Positions 55,790 through 64,000 of a stretch of 64,000 nucleotides of DNA are shown here, one piece after another. Position 1 is the first letter of the stretch, and each line of letters starts with the position of its first letter. Both the position numbers and the translations under genes were made by a program. The notes below the pieces were generated by a model. That model saw only the letters and a program-made list of their open reading frames with translations. It was not told where the DNA came from and did no database searches. This stretch comes from CAVVZJ01 sp963752755. Lineage in GTDB: Bacteria > Planctomycetota > Planctomycetia > Isosphaerales > Isosphaeraceae. Location: NCBI GenBank assembly GCA_963752755.1, contig CAVVZJ010000022.1:310001-374000 (forward strand), given 5' to 3'.

Positions 55790-56842
55790 ATGCCACAAGC
55801 TCTGCCACGTTTGATCGATCTCCACGTCGATTGGCCACTTCAGTACGCGGCCGAGACGACGCTCTTTGAACCGACCTTCTACGCTGACCTACCCGACCGG
55901 CTGCCGCAGATCGAGGGCTACCTCGGCGCCACCTCGGCGGCCGTCGTCGCCCTCTTCCGGAGGGCCGACGACTGGGCGCGTCAGTCCGATCCTTGGAGGG
56001 CCCTGGGCACGCTGGTCACACGTGTCGAGGCCGAGTTCTCGGGCCGATTGCTTCTCACGTCCGACGACCTGGCCCGCTGGCGCCAGGAGCCCGATAGCCT
56101 GACCTGGGCGGTCGTCGGCGTCGAGGGGTTCGATGCCCTGGTCCGGGAGCCGGCCGACCTCGACCGGCTCCCGGCTTTGTTCGAGCGCGGCGTCCGGCTC
56201 TTTCAGCCGGTCTCTGGGCCATCGAGCCGGCTGGGTGGCTCGTCGGCCCAGGGTGACGACCGCGGGCTGACCGACCTCGGGCGGGACTTCCTCCGCGTTC
56301 TGGCCGAGCTCGGCACGCGTCCCAACGGTCCCCGCCCAATCCTCGATCTGGCCCACATGAACCCCCTAGCCATGGCCGACGTGCTCGACTGGTTCGAGGC
56401 CGACTCCGACCGTTCGAGGCGACTCGTCCCGGTCGCGAGCCACGGGTCGCCTGCTCACGAAGCCTTCGATTCGCCCCGGGCGATCAGCCGGCAGAACCTG
56501 GCCCGCCTGCGGGCGATCGGTGGTGGGATCGGCTTCGGCGTGACGCCCCGGTTCTTCGACACGCCGGCACGGCTCCGGGACGCGATCCGGTCGGCCGCCG
56601 AGGTTCCCTTCCTCGGCCGGGCCGGGTTCGAAGGGCTCGCCATCGGCACCGACTTCCTCGGGGTCGCGTCCACCCTCCCCGGCCTGGAGGACGCCGAGGC
56701 GGTCGTCAGCTGGCTGGCGCGGTCGTTCGACGCGGAGACGGCGACGGCCCTGATTCGGGGAAACGCCCAGACCCTGATCGAGCGAGCGAGCGGGGCCGAT
56801 GTCTCGGTTCGCCCGGTCGAGTCACCGGACCGCACCCATTAA
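55790..56842 (+). CDS. Peptidase M19 family membrane dipeptidase
   Basis: 350 residues. The binuclear zinc site of renal-dipeptidase-like enzymes is readable: His-x-Asp in LIDLHVDWPLQY (residues 12 and 14), the bridging Glu in VVGVEGFDAL, His in LDLAHMN, His in VASHGSP, and Asp in IGTDFLG. Members hydrolyse dipeptides, often with D-residues at the C-terminal side. No signal peptide is evident, so it is probably cytosolic here. The 3' end overlaps the convergent Vgb-like gene by 4 bp. The start at 55790 is the first Met before the conserved LIDLHVDW. Confidence 0.85.
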   Translation: MPQALPRLIDLHVDWPLQYAAETTLFEPTFYADLPDRLPQIEGYLGATSAAVVALFRRADDWARQSDPWRALGTLVTRVEAEFSGRLLLTSDDLARWRQEPDSLTWAVVGVEGFDALVREPADLDRLPALFERGVRLFQPVSGPSSRLGGSSAQGDDRGLTDLGRDFLRVLAELGTRPNGPRPILDLAHMNPLAMADVLDWFEADSDRSRRLVPVASHGSPAHEAFDSPRAISRQNLARLRAIGGGIGFGVTPRFFDTPARLRDAIRSAAEVPFLGRAGFEGLAIGTDFLGVASTLPGLEDAEAVVSWLARSFDAETATALIRGNAQTLIERASGADVSVRPVESPDRTH

Positions 56843-58716
56843 GGCTGGACCGCCCGGCCGCGACGGGTGCGATGGGCGAGCCAGGCCCGTTCTCCATCGA
56901 AGGCGAAATCGACTTCGAGCGGTCCGGAGCCGGCCGACTGGAGCGTGTTGCCGGCCCGGTCGGTGATCGTCGTCGAGTCGATGGAGAGCCGGAGTAAGCC
57001 GCGCGAGAAGGGCGAGATGGTGAGCGGGATCAACGCGGTCGCGGCCGTGCCGTTGCCCGAGTTCCGGACGGGCCCGGCCATCCGCGGGCGATCCCGGACC
57101 GTGGCGTGATAGCCACGTCGGGGCAGGGACGACGTCGCGAGGTTGCCCTGGGCGTCGAGGTAGGTGATCCGCGCCAGGCCGGCGCGGGGCAAGAGGGCGG
57201 CATCGACGACCCGGGGGCCGTGGGTATCGACGTGGAGCAGGCCGTCCTGACCGACCGGCAGCGGTCGTGCGATGGCTGCGCCGTCGGAGGTGCGGTTGGC
57301 CAGGGCATAGACGAAGTAGGCGGCGTCGGGCAGAGTGACGCCAGAGGTTGCCTGCCAGTGGCCGCTGGCGTCGGCGACGGTCCCGGCGATCGGGGTCAGG
57401 GTCATTGCCCCGGCGTGCTGGGCGAAGACGCGGACGAGGTCTCCCGGCCCGGCCTGGCCGGAGAAGGTGGGTGTCCGGTCGGAGGTCACGCCGTCAGCGT
57501 CGGAGAGGCCGCTATCGCTGGACGGGTCGAGGCCTCCACTCGGCGGCATGGCGGCGAGCTCGAGGCGGGCGATCCGCTGGGGGCCGGCCTCGGTGAACCA
57601 GAGGTCGCCGTCGGCCCCGATGGTCAGGCCGGCCAGGCCGGGGTGGTCCGTCGGCAAGGGGACCTCCGCGACCTGCCCCGAGGTCGTGACCCGGGCGAGC
57701 CGATCGGGCCCCGATTCGAGGACGTAGAGGTTGCCGTCGGGGGCCGCGACGATCGCCGTCGGTTTCGTGTCGGCCGTCGGGAGGGCGAATTCGGTGACAG
57801 TGCCGTCGGTCGTGATCCGGCCGACCTGGCCGGCGGCCGTCTCGGTGAACCAGAGGGCGCCGTCGGGGCCGGTCGTGATGGCATCGGGTGAGGCGTTGGC
57901 GGTCGGCAGGGCGAACTGGGTGATGTTACCGTCGGTCGTGATCCGGCCGATCTTGTTAGAGCCAGCCTCGGTGAACCAGAGAGCGCCGTCGGGACCGGGG
58001 GAAATGCCTTGCGGCCGGGAGCCTTCCGGGAGGCGGAAGGTCGCGGTCTGGTGGGCGCCGGGACCGTCGAGGCCGATGAGGCTCTGGTCGGCATCGACGA
58101 ACCAGAAGGAGCCGAGTGGCCCGGTCGTGATGTCGTTGGGGAAAAGGCCGCTGCGACGGTTGGGGTATGGGACGGCGGACTTGCTCGTGTCGACCGATTC
58201 CCCGAACACACTCTGGCCGATCTGGTCGAAGGAGGAATGCCCGTCCGGTGTGACATGGAAGATCTGGACCTGGTCCTTTTGAACGCGATACTGAATCCAG
58301 TGACTTCTTCCAGGAGACCACGGGGAAGAGTCACCGCCTATCTGGAGAAAGTCGTCGTAGATATGCTTGCGAATCGTGACCACATCCAGGTTCCCATCCG
58401 AGCCGATCGTGGCCGGGCCGATGGAGACGGCCCGGATGTCGCCTCTCATGGGGTTGAAGCCCTGGCGGGAGAAGTCGCCGGAGGCCGGGTTGAACCGACC
58501 GATGGTGGAGTCTTCGACAGACCACCCGGAGCCCTCGCGGAACCAGAAGGAGCCGTCGGGCGTGCCGACGATCCAGCCGAGGTCGCCGGACGGGTCGGGC
58601 ACGGGGAACTCGGTGACCTGGCCTGAGAGGAGCGACCGGCCCTCCAGGGGTTCGAGGCACAGGCGGGCTCGGCGAGGGCGTCGGCGAGTTCGGGGGCGGG
58701 GGGAGGGGATCGGCAT
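56839..58716 (-). CDS. LEPR-XLL-tagged Vgb-like beta-propeller surface protein
   Basis: 625 residues. The N-terminus is Arg/Pro-rich and then CLEPLEGRSLLSG, the best LEPR-XLL tag in the window. Residues 35-400 form streptogramin-lyase (Vgb)-like repeats: GPDGALWFTEAGSNKIGRITTDG, GPDGALWFTETAAGQVGRI, IGADGDLWFTEAGPQRIARL. The repeats make a propeller, not necessarily a lyase. Residues 415-520 look like a bacterial Ig-like domain (TPTFSGQAGPGDLVRVF, DASGHWQATSGVTLPDAAYFV). Exported, probably surface-located. Divergent from the Gly/Tyr-rich protein across 583 bp. Confidence 0.82.
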   Translation of the reverse strand: MPIPSPRPRTRRRPRRARLCLEPLEGRSLLSGQVTEFPVPDPSGDLGWIVGTPDGSFWFREGSGWSVEDSTIGRFNPASGDFSRQGFNPMRGDIRAVSIGPATIGSDGNLDVVTIRKHIYDDFLQIGGDSSPWSPGRSHWIQYRVQKDQVQIFHVTPDGHSSFDQIGQSVFGESVDTSKSAVPYPNRRSGLFPNDITTGPLGSFWFVDADQSLIGLDGPGAHQTATFRLPEGSRPQGISPGPDGALWFTEAGSNKIGRITTDGNITQFALPTANASPDAITTGPDGALWFTETAAGQVGRITTDGTVTEFALPTADTKPTAIVAAPDGNLYVLESGPDRLARVTTSGQVAEVPLPTDHPGLAGLTIGADGDLWFTEAGPQRIARLELAAMPPSGGLDPSSDSGLSDADGVTSDRTPTFSGQAGPGDLVRVFAQHAGAMTLTPIAGTVADASGHWQATSGVTLPDAAYFVYALANRTSDGAAIARPLPVGQDGLLHVDTHGPRVVDAALLPRAGLARITYLDAQGNLATSSLPRRGYHATVRDRPRMAGPVRNSGNGTAATALIPLTISPFSRGLLRLSIDSTTITDRAGNTLQSAGSGPLEVDFAFDGERAWLAHRTRRGRAVQP

Positions 58717-59299
58717 GGGACCTCTGGAGCGGCTCGGGTGGCGATCGTCGAGGACGCTAACAGCCCAGGAGCCTCGTGGCGTCCGGCCAGGGCCGCCGGG
58801 ACGACGTCGCTCTCTGGGCGACGGCGACCGGCTCCCGGTTCCGAGGAAACTGTGAGGAGTGCCGCGGGACGGACACTCTCTCCGAGGCGATCGTCCCTCA
58901 TCGTGGGGACGGGCAAGGAGGGCCGAGGCCCCTCAGAGCACGGAGTGGCTCCGAGGAAGATCCCGGCCAGTTCGAGGAGCCCCATCGGGGCGATCGGATC
59001 TTATCTCACTTCATAGATAATCGACTCCGCCTGATATGTCAACTAGATAGGTGCTCATTTCGGCACGACGGGACGGTCCACGCGTGCCTTCCTGGCCGAT
59101 TGGCGTACAATGGGAAATGGATACGGCGGACGAGCGATCTCCTTCCGGGGTCGGACCGCCGGGATTCCTGAGGCGGTTGCACGATCGCCGGACCAGGAAC
59201 GTCTCGCGGGTCGGAAACGACCTGTCAGCCCTCCCCCCAACCGGCGCGACCGTCCCGAGAGGACACCAAGAAGACGCCTCAGGCGTCGGGGGGACATCA
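58717..59299. promoter_or_regulatory. Divergent intergenic region with an AT-rich core
   Basis: 583 bp between two divergent genes for exported proteins. Most is GC-rich, but 59000-59052 is AT-rich (TTATCTCACTTCATAGATAA, then GATATGTCAACTAGATAGG) and could hold promoters in one or both directions. No gene seen. Confidence 0.4.
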
Positions 59300-59788
59300 A
59301 TGAGCACGGCGGCAACCTGGCGGCGACGGGCGTCCTGGGTGCTCCTGGCCATGCTGGTCGGGGCGTTCGCCCCGGCGGAATCGGCGACGGCTCAGTGGAC
59401 CAACAGCTTCTTCGGCTCGTCGAATTCGAGCACGCGATGGGGCCGGCCCTCGGGCACGATCAGCCGCGGCCCATCTTACTACTATGGCGGCACTTACGAC
59501 GGGTATTACTTCGGCCACGGCTACGTCGGCCCTCAGGTCAATTACGCCGGGTCGGCGTACGGAGGAACGGCGTCGTCTCCCTCCTACAGCAGCTACCGAC
59601 CGTCCGGGTACGGCTACAGCTACGGCTCCAACTCGGGTTATGCAACCTCGAACGCATATCGCTACACGAGGGGGTCGTACGCGACGAGCCCGTACTACGG
59701 CACGCGGACCTATCCCTCGATGCGCTATGGATATGGGGCGTCGTACAGTCCTCCGAGGGGCTATCCGATGGTCGGCCTCTCACGCTGA
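59300..59788 (+). CDS. Gly/Tyr/Ser-rich small secreted protein
   Basis: 162 residues from ATG 59300, with GGGGGGA 6 nt upstream. The signal peptide is SWVLLAMLVGAFAPAESATA. The mature chain is low-complexity, built of Gly, Tyr and Ser with repeated YG, GYxYG and SxYxS units (YYYGGTYDGYYFGHGYVG, YRPSGYGYSYGSNSGY). No domain recognised. Such composition suggests a flexible, possibly self-associating surface or matrix protein; that is inference. The GC content of the stretch is lower than around it because of the Tyr codons. Confidence 0.65.
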   Translation: MSTAATWRRRASWVLLAMLVGAFAPAESATAQWTNSFFGSSNSSTRWGRPSGTISRGPSYYYGGTYDGYYFGHGYVGPQVNYAGSAYGGTASSPSYSSYRPSGYGYSYGSNSGYATSNAYRYTRGSYATSPYYGTRTYPSMRYGYGASYSPPRGYPMVGLSR

Positions 59789-59818
59789 TTGAGGGCCGGG
59801 CCGGCCCGCTCCGCCGCA

Positions 59819-62492
59819 TCAACAACGACGACGGCCACGGCGGCGGACCGGGCCGTACTCCACGCGGATCAAGGAGGATGGGTCGAGGTGCCGCGCCGCG
59901 GCGCGGCGGACCTGGCTCGGGGTGACGCGGGCGATCCGCTCGGGCCACTTCAGCGGCTCGTCGAGCGGCAAGGCCCAGCGTTCCAGCTCCAGCAGGCGCT
60001 CGGCGCGCTGGCCGACGGTCTGGTAGTCGAAGACCCAGGAGCCGGCCAGGTAGCGGCGGGCTTCCTCGACCTCGGCGTCGGAGAACGCGCCGCGGTGCAT
60101 GGCGCCGAGCTGCTCCAGGGCCGCCGCGACGGCCCGGTCGACCTCGCCGGGGCCGGTGCCGACGTAGATCCGGAAGGTGCCGGGGACCAGGTCGGCCGAG
60201 TCGGCGATGCCGCCGCTGACGGAGTAGGCCAGGCCCATCTCGTCGCGGAGGACCCGGCTGAGGCGGTCGGTGAAGCCGGGGCCGCTGCCGAGGATGTGGT
60301 CGAGGACGACCAGGGCGTCGTAGTCGGGGTCGTGCCGGGTGATCCCGAGGTGTCCGATCAGGACGTGGACCTGCTCGCCGGCCTGGGCGACCCGGCGGAC
60401 CCTGGGCCGCTCAGTGCGGGTCGGCAAGCCGGGCTACGGCGGGTCGCCGGCGACGACGGGACGACCAGCCGCCGAGCTGGGTCTTGAGCAGCGACCGCAG
60501 GCGCGCGCGGCTCGAAGTCGCCCACGGCGACGAGGAAGGCGTTGTCGGGCGTGAAGAAACGGGCGTGGTGGTCGCGGATGTCGTCGAGGTCCAGCGCGGC
60601 GACCTGGCGGGCAGTGCCGCGGGGGTCGCGGCCGAAGGGGTGGTCGCCATAGACGAGGTTCCGGAAGAGCATGCCGGCGCGGAAGGCCGGGTCGTCGCGG
60701 TCGGCCCGGATCTCGGCGACCGTCCGGCGACGGACCCAGGGCAAGGCGTCGGCCGGGAAGGCGGGGCGGAGGGTCAGCTCGGCCAGGATCTCGACGGCCA
60801 GCGGCAGGTCTTCCGAGCGGACCCGGAGCGAGACGCCCGTCGGATGCACTTCGAGCTGCCGCCGACGTCCTCGATCGGCCTCGGCCAGCGCCTCGGCGGA
60901 GTAGGCTTGCGTCCCTTCCTCGCGAAGCCGGCCGACGAGGCTGGCGAGGCCGGGCTTCGACTCGCGGAGGAGGCCGGCATCGACGTAGAGGTCCAGGGCG
61001 ACGGTGCCCGTGTCGGGCCGTCGCTCGGTGAGCACGCGGAGGCCGTTCGGGAGCACGGAGCGTCGGGGTCGGTAATCGGCCAGCCGCGAGGCGGACGTCG
61101 GGATCGCCAGGGCGATCGGCCGGTCGGTCGCGGGCGGGGTGGCGGGTCTGGGCGAGTCCAGCTCATCCGGCACGCCGAACGGCAGCAGGACGGCGCCGCC
61201 CGCGCGTCGGGCGCGGCAGGGACCAGCCGACGGTCAAGGCGTTCTCGCTGAAGGTAGGAGGAGGCGACCCGCCGGATGTCGTCGGCCTGGACGGCCAGGG
61301 CGGCGCGGTGCTCGGCCTGCCAGGCGCGCCAGTCGTCCCAGAGGGCGACCTGGCCGAGCCCGGAGGCGAGGCCGCCGAGGTCTTCCTGCTCCCAGCGCCA
61401 GGCGGCTTCGAGCCGGTGACGCGAGCGGGCCAGCTCCTCGGGCGTCGGCCCTTCGCGGGCAAGGCGGTCGATCTCGTCGGCGATCTCGGCCTCGATCCGG
61501 GCAGGCTCGACGCCGGGCGCGGCCTCGACCTGGACGAGGAACTGGCCGGCCAGGTGGGCGTCTTCCTGCGAGGCATCGACCCAGGTCGCGATGCGCTTCG
61601 ACTCGACCAGGCGGTCCCAGAGCCGCGACCGCCGGCCGCAGGTCAGGAGGTCGGACAGCACGGCCAGGGCGGGGTTGTCGGCGTGTCCGTTGGGGACCGA
61701 GTGCCAGCCGAAGAGGCCGCGGGCCAGGCCCTCCGACTCGATCAAGGCGAACTCGCGACGCCCCACCTGCGGCGGCTCGGCCGGCGGCGGGCCGGGTCGC
61801 GGGACCAGGCCGCGGGGGATCGCGCCGAAGTGGGCCTCGACGCGGTCGAGGGCCCGCTCGGGGTCCAGGTCGCCGACGAGCACGAGCACGGCGCCGTCGG
61901 GTCGGTAGTGGGTGTCGTAGAAGGCGCGGAGGTCGTCGGCGGAGAGGCGGCGCAAGTCGTCGGGCCAGCCGAGGATCGGGTTGCGGTAGGGGTGGACGAG
62001 GTAGCTCTGGGCGAGGTGGTCCTGGTCGAGCCGTCCGAGCGGGCTGTCCATCTCGCGGGCCCGCTCCTCGACGATCACATGCCGCTCGGCCTCGACCTCG
62101 GCCGGGTCGAAGATCGCGCCGCGGATGCGGTCGGCCTCGACGGCGAGGGCGAGATCCCAGCGGTCGGCGGGGAAGGCGAACCAGTAGTGGGTGCAGTCCT
62201 CGCCGGTCTCGGCGTTGGACTGGCCGGCGGCGAGGAAGGCGAGGCGGTCGATCTGCCCCTTGGGGAACCGCTCGGTCCCCTTGAAGAGCATGTGCTCGAC
62301 GAAGTGCGCCAGGCCGGTCTGCCCGGGCGGCTCATCGACCGAGCCGACCGGATAGTACAGGTCGCAGACGACGACGGGCGCCTTCGGTCGCGGCAGCACC
62401 AGGGCCTTGAGGCCGTTGGCCAGGGTCCGCTCGAAGACCGGGAGGTCGCCCACCCAGGCCGGCAACGGGCGGGCGGTCAAGCGACGGGCCAT
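59819..62492 (-). CDS. Two-domain M16 (insulinase-like) zinc peptidase, three frame breaks
   Basis: From ATG 62492 (MARRLTARPLPAWV), with AAAGGGG upstream. The first half is an active-type M16 domain: HFVEHMLFKGT gives the HxxEH zinc motif and HVIVEERAREMDSP the distal glutamate. The second half (NGLRVLTERRPDTGTVALDLYVDAG) has SLVGR where HxxEH should be, so it is a degenerate M16 domain, and ends GLAYSVSGGIADSADLVPGTF. The halves and the last third sit in three frames, broken near 61196 (one base lost), 60505 and 60425 (one gained each). Repaired length is about 890 residues. No signal peptide is evident. Confidence 0.8.
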
Positions 62493-62789
62493 GGCGTGCC
62501 CCTTTCGTACCGGGTTGTCGGAGGCGCCTCGCCGTTCCCGAGGACCGGCGACGTGCCGCGGGCAGACCCGGAGCGGTCCGCCCTCGCAAAGTTTACCATC
62601 GGATGAGGGGATGGGGAAATGCCGACCCTGCGGATCGACCCGTTCCCCCCATGCGATCGCTCCCACCTTTACAAATGTATGCTCCCCGACGACCCTCCTG
62701 GCCGCAAGACCAATCTCCGCCGTCATTTCGATCGTCGATGCCCTGGCTCCCCGCGAGACAAGCCCCCGCCGGGCGCGGTCTCCGGCGCC

Positions 62790-62932
62790 CAACGACGGCG
62801 CGGGAACGCTTCGGTGACGGGGCCGAGACGCCGGGGGGACGCTCTGCATTCCGGCACTGGACATCCCGTAAACCCTGTCATGGCAAGGAGTTTTTTGGCC
62901 TCGCCGCTCCATTTTGAAGTTCGTTCGGCGCC
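62790..62932 (-). repeat. Dispersed two-box repeat, copy C
   Basis: Read on the minus strand, box 1 (GGCGCCGAACGAACTTCAAAATGG) is at 62932-62909. Box 2 (GCGTCCCCCCGGCGTC) starts at 62842 and is followed by CGTTCCCGCGCCGTC. The spacer is exactly 66 nt. Copies C and D are tandem, 247 bp apart, and share more sequence with each other than with A or B. Confidence 0.75.
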
Positions 62933-63029
62933 GGGGGACGCGCCCGTCGAGCGCGCCTGTCGCCCTGGGTCGGGGATCACGGGGCAAATTCGTCGTTGTC
63001 GTCCCGGAGCCGTTCGGGCGACGGACCCG

Positions 63030-63179
63030 CGACGCCCCGGCGACGGCGTGAGGACGCCTCGCTGACGTGCGAGGGACGGCGGGGGACGCGCCCCATCGCC
63101 GCGCAGGGTATTCCTGAAGTCCTGACGTCGCAAGGATTTTTTGGGCCTTGCCGTTCCATTTTGAAGTTCGTTCGGCGCC
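63030..63179 (-). repeat. Dispersed two-box repeat, copy D
   Basis: Read on the minus strand, box 1 (identical over 24 bp to copy C) is at 63179-63156. Box 2 (GCGTCCCCCGCCGTCCC) starts at 63089 and continues with GGCGTCC units to about 63030. The spacer is 66 nt; its first 25 nt resemble that of copy C (AAGGCCCAAAAAATCCTTGC). Confidence 0.75.
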
Positions 63180-63441
63180 GGGGACGCGGCCGTCGAGGCG
63201 GAGGGATCGACTTCGGTTCGTGACGCGGGGCGCTCTCATCGTTGCCATCTCACAGCGTCAGCCGGCGCGGGGGATCACCGAGGCTTTCGGCGAAGCCTCA
63301 TTCCCCATCATCGAAATCGGGCCGAGGGATTATTGGGTTTTCCGGGTTTTTTTCCGGAAGGACGAGACGGCGTCGTCTTCATCCACGAACCCGCGGAGGC
63401 GGTCCGATTCGAGCCCGACTCCGGGGGCGGAGGATTGATGG

Positions 63442-63515
63442 TTAAGAGGGCAAAACAAAAAGAGGCGGAACCCCTTGTTTTTGGCTGGCAGAGGCTCTTT
63501 TTGTTTTTCCCTCTA
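63442..63515. repeat. Long imperfect inverted repeat rich in A/T
   Basis: Arms at about 63442-63465 (TTAAGAGGGCAAAACAAAAA and on) and 63491-63515 (its imperfect complement ending TTTTTCCCTCTAA) pair over about 23 positions with two mismatches or bulges around a 25-nt loop. It abuts the acyl-CoA dehydrogenase fragment. It could be a bidirectional terminator or the end of a lost mobile element. Confidence 0.5.
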
Positions 63516-63519
63516 AGGG

Positions 63520-63872
63520 CCGATCACGCATGCGAAGGTCGGTTACTGGGGTCTGCAGGTCGATCCGGAGTACGGTGGGCAAGGCGCGCCGTTCTCAGCC
63601 CTCGCTCCGTTTTTGAGGCGCATGGCGACAACCGCCGCGACGGTTGCACGGCTGTATCGGCGTGGTGCATCCGTTGCGGATGTTCGGCAAACCCGAGCAG
63701 AAAAGCCGTCTCCCGCCGCGACTTACCAGTAGCGAGCGATTCGCCGCCTTCATCCTCATCGAGCCCTGCGCCGAGTCGGACGCTGATCTGTAAGTCCCGT
63801 CTATCGAGCCTTTAACAACATCGTCGTCAACGGCGAGAAGCTCTTCATCACCAACGTCGTCCCGATCGGAAT
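63520..63872 (+). pseudogene. Internal fragment of an acyl-CoA dehydrogenase gene
   Basis: The pieces match the family in order. Frame 1 from 63520 gives AKVGYWGLQVDPEYGGQGAP. Frame 2 gives VHGCIGVVHPLRMFGKPEQK, then RFAAFILIEPCAESDADL and a TAA stop at 63791. Frame 1 again gives NNIVVNGEKLFITN at about 63814-63855. The FxLxEPxAxSD and NGEKxFITN blocks are acyl-CoA dehydrogenase signatures. The segment between them is shortened, and both the N-terminal part and the whole C-terminal half of the gene are missing. This is a genuine remnant, not merely a frame error. Confidence 0.7.
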
Positions 63873-63875
63873 GAG

Positions 63876-63910
63876 AAAAAGGCTCGGGGGCGTTAGCGCA
63901 CCTCCGAGCC
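63876..63910 (-). terminator. Rho-independent terminator on the minus strand
   Basis: Stem GGCTCGGGGG (63881-63890) with CCTCCGAGCC (63901-63910), one mismatch, 10-nt loop. On the minus strand it is followed by five T (63880-63876), the classical intrinsic terminator. It would end a minus-strand transcript entering from beyond the right edge of the window. Confidence 0.6.
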
Positions 63911-64000
63911 CGGACGGGTCAGCCCTGCCAGGACCGGCCGCGTGTTTCCATTATATCCCCAACCCCAGGACGAATACCCATAAATCTTGGCCTACCAAGG

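Larger units (their letters stand above)
62493..64000. other. Gene-poor 1.5-kb end of the window
   Basis: No intact gene is visible. In order the region holds the M16 promoter region, tandem repeat copies C and D, about 260 bp of unassigned sequence (63180-63441), the A/T-rich inverted repeat, the acyl-CoA dehydrogenase fragment, a minus-strand terminator, and 90 bp with nothing I recognise. Confidence 0.5.

Overview
The window looks like a chromosomal piece of a high-GC planctomycete, most likely from the Isosphaera/Singulisphaera/Tautonia side of the phylum. The signs are: a prepilin-tagged DUF1559 protein next to a small carboxypeptidase-regulatory-like lipoprotein; three proteins with an N-terminal LEPR-XLL-type tag (variants of LE-x-LE-x-R-x-LL); a PEP-CTERM protein; a Pkn-type Ser/Thr kinase with one membrane anchor; a very large TPR/FG-GAP/ASPIC lipoprotein; and an Uma2-family gene. 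I saw no rRNA, tRNA or CRISPR array.

Layout. 0-6.5 kb: exopolysaccharide genes as two converging operons. The plus operon is flippase end, methyltransferase, two GT4 glycosyltransferases, methyltransferase. The minus operon is a GT4 glycosyltransferase and two small membrane-anchored coiled-coil proteins. 6.9-8.3 kb: DEAD-box RNA helicase with a structured leader. 8.4-9.9 kb: an intact IS701-like insertion sequence with a 4-bp target duplication, inserted just after the stop of pckA. 9.9-12.8 kb: pckA, a DUF427 protein, an isochorismatase-fold hydrolase. 13.4-17 kb: O-antigen-ligase-like protein and WecA/MraY-like initiating transferase. 17.2-19.7 kb: sugar-binding-protein-like lipoprotein and LarA-like protein. 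19.9-23.5 kb: surface-protein block (two LEPR-XLL proteins around a PEP-CTERM protein). 23.8-36.6 kb: malate dehydrogenase, MFS transporter, a winged-helix-like protein, the giant FG-GAP lipoprotein, a PilZ protein, a CrtI-like desaturase and alpha-glucan phosphorylase. 36.8-45.7 kb: Ser/Thr kinase, Phd-like protein, Uma2 remnant, dnaE, small lipoprotein, DUF1559 pseudopilin. 45.8-51.6 kb: small secreted protein, SDR oxidoreductase, nuoM and nuoL. 52.2-62.5 kb: membrane protein, secreted protein, M19 dipeptidase, Vgb-like LEPR-XLL protein, Gly/Tyr-rich secreted protein, two-domain M16 peptidase. 62.5-64 kb: a gene-poor zone with tandem repeats and an acyl-CoA dehydrogenase fragment.

Two cross-cutting observations. 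First, a dispersed intergenic element occurs four times. It has a 21-bp box and a GCGTCCC-type box held 65-66 nt apart although the spacer sequence is not conserved. Second, single-base frame breaks are frequent and cluster sharply between about 37.6 and 44.2 kb. They include five within dnaE, an essential gene, so most are probably consensus errors rather than real gene decay. Genes broken this way are annotated across their full inferred span.

Metabolically, pckA, mdh, nuoL/nuoM and glgP fit an aerobic heterotroph with gluconeogenesis and glycogen storage. The polysaccharide loci, surface-tagged proteins and pseudopilin suggest heavy investment in the cell envelope.
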